Source: Gemmatimonadaceae bacterium
GTDB lineage: Bacteria; Gemmatimonadota; Gemmatimonadetes; Gemmatimonadales; Gemmatimonadaceae
Assembly (NCBI GenBank): GCA_013816855.1
Contig: JACDDT010000004.1
Location: forward strand, 1 to 64,000
Reading direction: 5' to 3'
DNA: 64,000 bases
Made by a program: the position numbers and the translations under genes. The notes beneath the pieces were generated by a model. It was given only the letters and a program-made list of their open reading frames with translations, ran no database searches and was not told the DNA's origin. This document shows positions 27,200-36,751 of the stretch, in pieces. Each line of letters begins with the position of its first letter. The first letter of the stretch is position 1.

Positions 27200-27993
27200 C
27201 TTCTCCACGTCCAATTGTCGTCGAGGTACTCAGGCAGAAGGGCGAGAGCGCCCGGCCGAACGTGTTCTTCGCCGAGCATTTCGCCAGCACATTCTTCAAG
27301 CTCCGCGACAGCGCCGAACATCGCGGCCGCAACTTCCCCGGAGGTTGGCGTCGAGCCGAGCAAATCGCGCAGCGTCGCGGGCGGCGGTGGAGCAGTCGCG
27401 GCCTCACCTTCCGGATCCGCGGCGAGTGATGGGAGCGCCGACTGGTCGTCGTCGATGAGGATAGACCCGTGCTGAAGAAACGCCTTCTCCTCCCGCCACT
27501 GGGCGCTGCCGACAAGCTTCCGTCCATCGGCCACAATTTCGCCCGCCGACGGAAGCTCGAAGCAGGGAAGCGCGCTTGGCGGCAATGCTGATCCCTCGGC
27601 GGCGACTTCGGCGTCGACGCCGAGCGAGCGAAGGCCGGCGATCAAAATCAGATTGATCTGATTGTAGGAGTCGCGAAGAGAGACACCTTCGCGGACTGGC
27701 GCGGCGACGCTGTACGTGACCTCGCGATGATGAAGAATGGCGCGTCCTCCCGTTGGACGGCGGACGACGTCGATGTTTCGTCCCGTTATTCCCGCGCGAT
27801 CGTACTGGCCGAGGGCGCGCTGGTTTCTGCCGAAGGAGAGAGTCGGTTTCTCCCAGGAGTAGATGGAGAACACGCTCTCGCCGGTGGCGGCGGCGCGCGC
27901 GAGGAGGGACGCATCCCGCGCCATATTCTCCGCTCCGGAGCGAGGCGGCGCGTGCATGAACCGCCACCGCGCGGAACTTCGCTGAGAGTGCAT
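27196..27993 (-). CDS. lipM: Lipoyl/octanoyl transferase of the LipM / lipoate-ligase family
   Basis: A 265-residue protein of the BPL/LplA/LipB fold. RRPTGGRAILHHREVTYSV, Cys144 in LPCFELPSAGEI, Lys159 in DGRKLVGSAQ and FLQHGSILID resemble Bacillus LipM more than E. coli LplA. LipM uses an equivalent cysteine and lysine to octanoylate GcvH. The N-terminus GAENMARDASLL and the C-terminal NWTWRR also fit. The start ATG 27993 (alternative 27957) faces the gcvP ATG across 21 bp. It is the promoter-proximal gene of the peptide-uptake operon, an unexpected neighbour. The link to the divergent glycine-cleavage gene suggests that GcvH (31218-31604) is its target (inference). Confidence 0.82.
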   Translation of the reverse strand: MHSQRSSARWRFMHAPPRSGAENMARDASLLARAAATGESVFSIYSWEKPTLSFGRNQRALGQYDRAGITGRNIDVVRRPTGGRAILHHREVTYSVAAPVREGVSLRDSYNQINLILIAGLRSLGVDAEVAAEGSALPPSALPCFELPSAGEIVADGRKLVGSAQWREEKAFLQHGSILIDDDQSALPSLAADPEGEAATAPPPPATLRDLLGSTPTSGEVAAAMFGAVAELEECAGEMLGEEHVRPGALALLPEYLDDNWTWRR

Positions 27994-28014
27994 AGGTGTT
28001 AAATTGTCACTCTT
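27994..28014. promoter_or_regulatory. 21-bp divergent start region between lipM and gcvP
   Basis: Only 21 bp, AT-richer than the surroundings (ending ...AATTGTCACTCTT), separate the two outward-facing ATG codons. Neither a ribosome-binding site of normal spacing nor full promoters fit here, so each promoter must lie inside the other gene's 5' coding region, or the transcripts are nearly leaderless. Sequence alone does not tell which. Confidence 0.45.
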
Positions 28015-30924
<2,910 letters not shown>

Positions 30925-30941
30925 TCAGTTTCGGCCTGACT

Positions 30942-31194
30942 GCAACCGAGAACTACGCGGGTGAGAGGTTACAGAGACGCATAGTTGACAGGTACTAGAG
31001 TGAGACGATATCGAAACCCCCACTCTGAACTGATGGCGAGGCACGAGTCAACGACACGAACCTGTTGCTTCACCGATGCATATGTAATCTCTACTCTCGT
31101 TAGGAAGCTGGCGCCGGAGGTTTAGATACCGTCGTAACTCGCGCCTCTCCCCTATGCATCTCCGGCAACTCGTACCCGTGTCTCTCTCGGTTGC
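30942..31194. repeat. Long imperfect inverted repeat between gcvP and gcvH
   Basis: The 293-nt convergent gap contains two 79-nt arms, 30942-31020 and 31116-31194, that are inverted copies at roughly 70% identity by hand alignment, with a 95-nt spacer. The arms start with a perfect 10-nt match (GCAACCGAGA) and keep long blocks such as GATGCATAG and GGTATCTAAACC-like ends. The outer motif resembles the arm of the element at 4692-4883. No convincing ORF and no T-tract terminator are seen. Like the first copy, it sits where two genes converge, so a termination or chromosome-architecture role is possible. Confidence 0.65.
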
Positions 31195-31217
31195 CGTTAT
31201 GAGCTGCGAGTAGCCAG

Positions 31218-31604
31218 CTACCCGCCAATCTGCTGAGTGTACGCCTCGGCCTTGAGCAGCGAATCCTTCTCCGCAGCTTCGGTCATCTTCAGCTTTACCA
31301 TCCAACCGGCCCCATACGGGTCGGTGTTGACCAGCGCTGGCTCCTTGTCGAGTCGCCCGTTCACTTCGACGATCTCGCCGCTCACCGGGCAGAAAAGCTC
31401 GGACACCGCTTTCACCGCTTCGATAGTGCCGAACACATCGTGCTTGCCGAATTTCGCGCCGACTGTGGGAAGCTCGATATAAACGACGTCGCCGAGCTCG
31501 CCTTGGGCGTAGTCCGTGATTCCGATTTCCGCGATGTCGCCGGAGACACGCAGATACTCATGCTCGGCAGTATAAAAAAGATCAGCAGGAACGTTTGCCA
31601 CCAT
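31218..31604 (-). CDS. gcvH: Glycine cleavage system H protein
   Basis: A 128-residue lipoyl carrier. The lipoylated Lys65 is in FGTIEAVKAVSEL, preceded by ITDYAQGELGDVVYIELP, and followed by PVSGEIVEVN. This is the normal H-protein length and layout. It shuttles the aminomethyl and dihydrolipoyl intermediates between GcvP, GcvT and Lpd. It follows coaE by 26 nt on the minus strand and converges on gcvP. Lipoylation could be done by LipB+LipA or by the LipM-like enzyme, all in this window. Confidence 0.97.
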   Translation of the reverse strand: MVANVPADLFYTAEHEYLRVSGDIAEIGITDYAQGELGDVVYIELPTVGAKFGKHDVFGTIEAVKAVSELFCPVSGEIVEVNGRLDKEPALVNTDPYGAGWMVKLKMTEAAEKDSLLKAEAYTQQIGG

Positions 31605-31630
31605 TCACCTCGTAATGTTTTGGATGCTGC

Positions 31631-32260
31631 TCAGGAATCGCCGGCAGCGCGGCGCGATCCCGATGCTTTCTTGTTGAGCGTGGCCCACAGCTTATCTACG
31701 TCCTTCTCGAGATCGCTGAGCGAGCCCGCGTTCTCGATGCAATAATCAACGCGTGCGCGCTTGAGCTCGGCGGGCATCTGCGATGCGATCATGTTCATGG
31801 CATCAGCCTCGTCCAGGCCGCGCGTTTCCGCCAGACGCTCGAGACGGAGCGCGCGCGGTGCATCGATGAGCACCAGATAGTCGAAGTCGTTTACGAGATT
31901 CCGCTCGAAGAGAAGGGGAATGACGCAGACGACCACTTTGTCGCCGCGAGACTTGGCCTTCTCGATCTCGAGGTCACGCAGCCGGGTGACTTCCGGGTGC
32001 ACCATCGCGTTTAGCTTCTCGAGCTCGCCCTGATCGGAGAAAGCGATGCGGCGAAGGGCGCCCCGGTCGAGCGTTCCGTCAGCGGCGAGGACCTCCTTCC
32101 CCCAATTCTGAACGATCTTTTCGAGGGCTTCGGTGCCAGGCTCGACCGCTTCGCGGGCAAGAATGTCTGCGTCGATGAGCGTCGCGCCACGCTCCCGAAG
32201 GAGGCGCGCGACCTCCGATTTACCGCTGGCGATGTTTCCGGTGAGTCCGACTAGCAGCAT
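31631..32260 (-). CDS. coaE: Dephospho-CoA kinase
   Basis: A 209-residue P-loop kinase for the last step of coenzyme A synthesis. The N-terminus MLLVGLTGNIASGKS carries the Walker A (residues 8-15), followed by LIDADILAREAVEPG, HPEVTRLRDLE, and VVVCVIPLLFE with the LID-like region (YLVLIDAPRALRLERLAETRG, shown in part). ATG 32260 gives the canonical N-terminus; an upstream in-frame ATG at 32296 adds residues unlike the family. It is co-directional with gcvH. Confidence 0.95.
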   Translation of the reverse strand: MLLVGLTGNIASGKSEVARLLRERGATLIDADILAREAVEPGTEALEKIVQNWGKEVLAADGTLDRGALRRIAFSDQGELEKLNAMVHPEVTRLRDLEIEKAKSRGDKVVVCVIPLLFERNLVNDFDYLVLIDAPRALRLERLAETRGLDEADAMNMIASQMPAELKRARVDYCIENAGSLSDLEKDVDKLWATLNKKASGSRRAAGDS

Positions 32261-32338
32261 GGACCCAAAGCTATCGAGGTAACCCCGCAGTGTCACGCAA
32301 AACCTTATGCCCGGCTTCTTTTGCTACCTTTTACGTAG

Positions 32339-32926
32339 ATGACACTCACTTCGGCTGCCGTCGTCCTCTTTCTCGTACTCGACCCGCTCGGGAACGTACC
32401 CTTCTTTTTGAGCGCTTTGAGGCATGTCGCGCCCGAGCGCCAAGCCAAGGTTATTTGCCGTGAGCTGCTCATCGCGCTCGCGGTGATGGTCATCTTCCTC
32501 TTTCTTGGGCAGTACATCCTCAACGTGCTGCACGTCACCCAGCCCGCGCTCACTGCGGCGGGCGGGGTCGTTCTGTTTCTGATTGCGATCAGGATGGTCT
32601 TTCCATCGGATGAGACACCTTTGGAAGAAACGGTGACAAGCGAGCCGCTCATCGTGCCGCTGGCGATTCCTTACGTCGCAGGCCCGTCAGTGCTCGCTAC
32701 CGAGCTGATCTTCATGAGCCGTAACCCGGAGCAGTGGGTGACGTGGCTCTCGGCGCTCCTCATCGCGTGGGCGGCGGCAGGAGTCATTCTTCTATTTTCA
32801 CCAGCGGTGCGACGGTTGCTCGGCGAAAGAATTCTTCAAGCGACGGAGCGGCTGATGGGGATGGTGCTCATCGTCATCGCCATCCAGATGCTGCTCACCG
32901 GATTGACGGAAGCACTCCGGGCCTAG
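32339..32926 (+). CDS. MarC family integral membrane protein
   Basis: A 195-residue protein with about six hydrophobic helices. Typical MarC/YhgN features are FLVLDPLGNVPFFLSALR in the first helix region, GGVVLFLIAIRMVF in the middle and PLAIPYVAGPSVLATELI. The family's transport role is not established; it was once linked to multiple antibiotic resistance, wrongly. It is divergent from coaE across 78 nt and ends 5 nt from the convergent tdk. Confidence 0.9.
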   Translation: MTLTSAAVVLFLVLDPLGNVPFFLSALRHVAPERQAKVICRELLIALAVMVIFLFLGQYILNVLHVTQPALTAAGGVVLFLIAIRMVFPSDETPLEETVTSEPLIVPLAIPYVAGPSVLATELIFMSRNPEQWVTWLSALLIAWAAAGVILLFSPAVRRLLGERILQATERLMGMVLIVIAIQMLLTGLTEALRA

Positions 32927-32931
32927 CCGAG

Positions 32932-33555
32932 TTACGCGGTATTTCTAAAGAGCGTGACTTGCCCGGCGTCCGAGGCGGGGACTTCATGACACATCCGGCA
33001 GCGCGCCTCGTAGGCTTCGGTGCCGCCGACCATCACTTGCGGTGAGTTGTAGGGAGCGGGCTTCCCTCCGATGAGGCGCTGATTTCTGCTCGCCGGCCCG
33101 CCGCATAACACGCAGATCGCGTGGAGCTTATCCACCACTTCCGCGATCGCCATGAGCTGCGGCATCGGACCGAACGGCTCGCCGCGGAAATCGGTGTCTG
33201 TACCGGCGAGAATAACGCGGCGTCCACGGGCAGCGAGGGACGTCACGAGCTCGACGATGCCGTCGTCGAGAAATTGTGCTTCGTCGATGGCGATGACATT
33301 CGCTTGGGGATTGATCTGCTGCGAAATCTGCGCGGCGGAATCGGCCGGAACCGCTTCGACGGTGCGGCCGTCGTGGCTGGAGACTTTGTAAAGCCCGGCG
33401 TAGCGCGCATCGAGGTGCGACTTGAACACCTGCACTTTTTTCTTCGCGATCATTGCTCGCCGCACGCGGCGGATCAGCTCTTCACTCTTCCCGCTGAACA
33501 TCACGCCCGCCACAACTTCGATCCACCCGCCGGTCTGATGAAATGGACCGCTCAT
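32932..33555 (-). CDS. tdk: Thymidine kinase
   Basis: A 207-residue type II thymidine kinase that salvages thymidine to dTMP. Walker A is GVMFSGKS (residues 17-24), Walker B/active site is [12 protein letters not shown], and the lasso region has [19 protein letters not shown]. The zinc site is formed by CVLC and CRMC pairs. The start ATG overlaps the stop of the upstream helicase-like gene (ATGA). Together with pyrimidine-nucleoside phosphorylase at 57 kb it indicates pyrimidine salvage. Confidence 0.96.
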   Translation of the reverse strand: MSGPFHQTGGWIEVVAGVMFSGKSEELIRRVRRAMIAKKKVQVFKSHLDARYAGLYKVSSHDGRTVEAVPADSAAQISQQINPQANVIAIDEAQFLDDGIVELVTSLAARGRRVILAGTDTDFRGEPFGPMPQLMAIAEVVDKLHAICVLCGGPASRNQRLIGGKPAPYNSPQVMVGGTEAYEARCRMCHEVPASDAGQVTLFRNTA

Positions 33556-35303
33556 CTTTCAGGGCGTCCCTTGCGTGGGGGTCCGGAGCGCGGGCGATCC
33601 GCACCGGGACGCTTGCGATCCGACCCAGGACGGGGGCGATCCGATCCGAAACGTGGCCTATCGGAGCTGGGACGCGGCCGATCGGCCCCTGGACGCGGTC
33701 GGTCTGACCCGGGGCGCGGCCGATCGGAGCCGGGACGCGGCCGGTCGTAGCCAGAGCGCGGACGGTCTCCCGCTGCGCGCGGAGGACGGGGTCCGCTGGG
33801 ACGCGGGCGATCATCGCGATCGAATGTGCGCCGCGGCGGCCGATCGCCCCCGCGCGAGTCACCCTCGCTGCTCTTTCGCTCGGATTTGGGCCGATCGGCT
33901 CGCACCGCGACTTTCCGCCCCTTGATCGTCTTCCCATTGAGTGCGGTAATGATCTTTTCCGATTCGGCGGCCGGCACCTCGACGATTGTGTGGGATTCGT
34001 AGACCTCAACCTTACCGATCGAGCCGCCCGGGATTCCCGCTTCGCCTGCAATCGTCCCCACGAGATCGCCCGGCTTGATGCCGTCGCGGTCACCAAGCGT
34101 CACAAAAAGCTTCGAAGTGGCGCCTGTCCACTCGGGCGCAGCTGCGGGAGTCGTGGCCATAGACGGCGGTGCTGCTTTCGCGACACGCCGCTCCCGCTCG
34201 AGAAGCTGAAGCGCCGCGGCGGCAATCTCGACCGCATCGTATTCCGCGAGCAGGGGCTCGAGGGGCGCGATTTCTCTCGGCGGAATTCCCGCGGAGAGCA
34301 CCGAGCGCAGCTCGCTGCGCATGGCGTCGTCTCGTCGCCGGAGCTTGTCGGTGCCCGCAGAGAAATTGAGCGGAGACAGCTTCGCGCCGAAGAGTTCGCG
34401 GATGGGCGAAAGCTCCGCCGGCGTAACGAGCGTGACCACATTGACGGCGCCGACCGTGCCGAGTGCATGAATTTCGCTTCGCCGCACCGGCGCATCGTAG
34501 ATAATGATCGTATGCACTGCCGCGGAGGGCGCACCGCGAACGACCGTGACCGGCGAATCTTCTCCAGAGTAGCCAAGCGTGTGGAGAACCCGCTCTGCAT
34601 CGATCTCGCCTGCGGCGGTACGGACGACAATCGCAGCAGAAGGGGGGTCGAGCTCGTCCAGAAGGCGGCGAAGCGAGGCCGGCTTGGCGATTCCAGCGGT
34701 TGTTAGATACTTAACTTCCGGTATCTCGCCGGTGCCGATGTCGTCCATAGGCATCGGTGCGCGACGGGCCCGACGGGCGTATCGCTCGACGAAATCTTCG
34801 ATTGGCTTGCTGATCCGGCGCGTCACGATAATGCGATCAGCGGATTTTCCAGCGTCCGAGAGGATGGTTTCCAACGCCGTGACGGCGCGCTCGCCCTGAT
34901 CGAGAAGATCCTCCGCCCAGGCGATCACGACGACGCGGAGCTCATCGAGCTTGAGGGCAGAGGCCGAAACGAGAGCGATAAGCTCTTCGGGCGTGCCCGA
35001 GATCGCGCGCACCGGCCGGGCCTTGAGGAGGCGTGCTGAACGCGAAGCGCGGGTGGCGGGAAGAACTTCGATTCCTGTTGCCCCGTTCAACGAATGTGCC
35101 ATCTCCGCAATCGCGAGCGCGTTTTCGCCGTCCGCCGTGAGAATGAGGACCTGAACGGACGGTGATTCGGGGTCGATGCGACCGAGCGCTGCTGAAAGGA
35201 ACTCGGGGATCGAATCGGACGTGTGAGGAAGGACGTAGACCGTTCCAGGGCTCCGGCCGATGGTTGCGGTCGCTTCTGTGGTTTCTGACTGCTCTTCCGA
35301 CAT
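33552..35303 (-). CDS. DEAD-box-helicase-like protein lacking catalytic motifs, with DbpA RNA-binding domain and RP-rich repeat tail
   Basis: A 583-residue protein. Residues about 20-380 follow the two-RecA layout of DEAD-box helicases ([38 protein letters not shown], then [19 protein letters not shown]). There is no GxxGxGKT Walker A, and the DEAD position reads W-A-E-D. Residues about 410-485 match the DbpA C-terminal RNA-binding domain ([37 protein letters not shown]). The tail is Arg/Pro/Gly-rich with nine 7-residue repeats. The start ATG 35303 has GAGG 6 nt upstream. It is coupled to tdk by a 4-nt overlap. I infer an RNA-binding scaffold rather than an active helicase. Confidence 0.72.
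   Translation of the reverse strand: MSEEQSETTEATATIGRSPGTVYVLPHTSDSIPEFLSAALGRIDPESPSVQVLILTADGENALAIAEMAHSLNGATGIEVLPATRASRSARLLKARPVRAISGTPEELIALVSASALKLDELRVVVIAWAEDLLDQGERAVTALETILSDAGKSADRIIVTRRISKPIEDFVERYARRARRAPMPMDDIGTGEIPEVKYLTTAGIAKPASLRRLLDELDPPSAAIVVRTAAGEIDAERVLHTLGYSGEDSPVTVVRGAPSAAVHTIIIYDAPVRRSEIHALGTVGAVNVVTLVTPAELSPIRELFGAKLSPLNFSAGTDKLRRRDDAMRSELRSVLSAGIPPREIAPLEPLLAEYDAVEIAAAALQLLERERRVAKAAPPSMATTPAAAPEWTGATSKLFVTLGDRDGIKPGDLVGTIAGEAGIPGGSIGKVEVYESHTIVEVPAAESEKIITALNGKTIKGRKVAVRADRPKSERKSSEGDSRGGDRPPRRTFDRDDRPRPSGPRPPRAAGDRPRSGYDRPRPGSDRPRPGSDRPRPGADRPRPSSDRPRFGSDRPRPGSDRKRPGADRPRSGPPRKGRPER
33579..33767 (-). repeat. Nine tandem 21-nt coding repeats (7-residue DRPRPGS-like unit)
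   Basis: Reading from 33767 to 33579, the protein runs through nine consecutive 7-residue units with consensus D-R-P-R-P-G-S, varying as SGY, PGA, PSS, FGS, KRPGA and SGP. All units keep the reading frame. The array forms the basic, disordered C-terminal tail of the helicase-like protein, similar in composition to RGG/RP tails that bind RNA. Copy number may vary between strains. Confidence 0.9.
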
Positions 35304-35472
35304 CCGATTCCTCTCGTGCAATGGCGCCGTTCAGTCCGCGCGGATTATGTTATCAAACAGGCCGCAGCGCAAAAAAATCGCCGGCGTCAACCCAAGTATA
35401 GCGGGAAAAACCCCGGTGTGCGCAGGCCTCGCGTAAGACTGTCATCAACCATCCGCCGGAAGCATCGTCACC
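35304..35472. other. Divergent intergenic region upstream of the nurA-herA-mre11-rad50 operon
   Basis: 169 nt separate the outward-facing starts of the helicase-like gene and the Lrp/AsnC-domain gene. It must hold the promoters for both units. I see an AT-richer patch around 35345-35405 (TTATGTTATCAAAC, then AAAAAAATCG) but no convincing -35/-10 pair, and no operator-like palindrome I would defend. Confidence 0.4.
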
Positions 35473-35751
35473 ATGATCACAGCGATTGTCCTCATCAAGG
35501 CTGAGCCCAAATCCATTACGGGTGCGGCGACGAGAATCGCCGGGATTGATGGCGTATCGCAGGTTTTTTCAGTGAGCGGAGAATGGGACCTCGTCGCCAT
35601 TCTCGAGGTGACCGATTACGAGGCGGTGGCGGCCATCGTCACTGAAAAAATGGCGCCCGTCCCCGGGCTTCAGCTCACGCAGACATTGACGGCTTTCCGG
35701 GCCTACTCGAAGAAGGATTTAGAGCAGGCCTGGGACATCGGACTGGAATAA
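35473..35751 (+). CDS. Stand-alone Lrp/AsnC ligand-binding (RAM) domain protein
   Basis: A 92-residue protein consisting only of the alpha/beta ligand-binding domain of Lrp/AsnC regulators (MITAIVLIKAEPKSITG, VSQVFSVSGEWDLVAILEV, LTQTLTAFRAYSKKDLEQAW). The DNA-binding helix-turn-helix is absent. Such free domains usually oligomerise and bind amino acids or modulate partners. It is the first gene of the resection operon, 4 nt before nurA. Whether it senses a metabolite for the downstream genes is unknown. Confidence 0.85.
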   Translation: MITAIVLIKAEPKSITGAATRIAGIDGVSQVFSVSGEWDLVAILEVTDYEAVAAIVTEKMAPVPGLQLTQTLTAFRAYSKKDLEQAWDIGLE

Positions 35752-35755
35752 CCGG

Positions 35756-36751
35756 GTGATCGGCTCTCGGAATTCAGGGCCTGATCTCTCAAGTCGAGCC
35801 GCGCTAACCTTTTTAAAATCCGAATTTCCGGACATCAGCGTCTCGGACGCGCCGGCAGTCGTGCTCGAGCGCCCCGCCGCTGCCGATCCGCCGCGGCTCA
35901 GCGCGGTCGAGCTCATCGAGCATAAAAAATTCTCCAGCGTCCCGCTCGTCGCCGAGCCGGCGGCCAATCGGACGAGTGGTTTTGGCGGATTCCTCGACGG
36001 TGCTCAGAAAGTACAGGTCCTCGCCTACCCCAAAGGCGTTCCTATAGTACTCGGCACCGTTTCCGCAGGCATCCGCTGCCGGGTGGAGCGCAGGCTCATC
36101 ACGTGGAAGGAGCGCGATCCCGCGGTGGAGAGGAAGCTTTATCTCCCGCTCGCATTCCTCGGCGGGACGCGCCTCGCCTCCAGCGAGCGCTTCGAAGTGG
36201 TGGACACTTCTGCCGACAGGGAGGGTGCAGGCGTCGACGCGCATCCGCTGGGGTTGGTCGACCGCGCGATGCAGCTCGTGCAGGAGAATCGCGAGTCACT
36301 TGAGAATCGCTTCGCAGAAGATTGGTGCGACACCGAGGGAACTCCACTCTTCATTGATGGCGGAATCAGCGGTAGCGCGCGTGTCGCGACTTCCGGCCTC
36401 GCGGTTGGCGTTATCAAGAGCCATCGCACTCTTTATCTCGAAGATTCAGCGCTGCCCACTCTCTTCGCGCTGAAGAAAGGCGAGCGCTCGAGTGTGTTTC
36501 GGGTTTCCGCGCGGTCGCGGCGGACGGTGGCGAGCTGGTACCTCCGCATTCGCTCGGCTGCGGGGCAGGACCCGCTTTGGGGGTTGGTGCGAATCGAGAT
36601 CGCCGATTCACCAGACGCGGTTTCAAGAGTTGACGAGATCTCGCGGTGGGTGCTCGCCGAATCGTCGCCCCTTTCGCTTCCTGATGGGCGATGGGACAAG
36701 ATGGCGTACGGGATTCGCGACGCGGAAGAATTTCTGAGGGCGATCTCGTGA
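35756..36751 (+). CDS. nurA: NurA-domain 5'-3' nuclease
   Basis: A 331-residue protein resembling the NurA nuclease (PF09376). Candidate metal-binding aspartates are Asp81 (GGFLDGAQKVQVLAYP) and Asp201 (PLFIDGGISGSARVATSG), followed by AVGVIKSHRTLYL and ASWYLRIRSA, which match the conserved C-terminal half of the family. In archaea, NurA joins HerA, Mre11 and Rad50 to resect double-strand breaks to 3' tails. It begins at GTG 35756, and its TGA overlaps the GTG of herA by 4 nt. The direct herA coupling supports the call strongly. Confidence 0.85.
   Translation: MIGSRNSGPDLSSRAALTFLKSEFPDISVSDAPAVVLERPAAADPPRLSAVELIEHKKFSSVPLVAEPAANRTSGFGGFLDGAQKVQVLAYPKGVPIVLGTVSAGIRCRVERRLITWKERDPAVERKLYLPLAFLGGTRLASSERFEVVDTSADREGAGVDAHPLGLVDRAMQLVQENRESLENRFAEDWCDTEGTPLFIDGGISGSARVATSGLAVGVIKSHRTLYLEDSALPTLFALKKGERSSVFRVSARSRRTVASWYLRIRSAAGQDPLWGLVRIEIADSPDAVSRVDEISRWVLAESSPLSLPDGRWDKMAYGIRDAEEFLRAIS

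Noticed and set aside
27994-28014. Glycine riboswitch before gcvP
   Set aside because: Only 21 bp separate gcvP from the divergent gene, too short for a glycine aptamer in a dedicated leader.
33579-33767. CRISPR-like array
   Set aside because: The regular units are in-frame coding repeats of 21 nt with no spacers.
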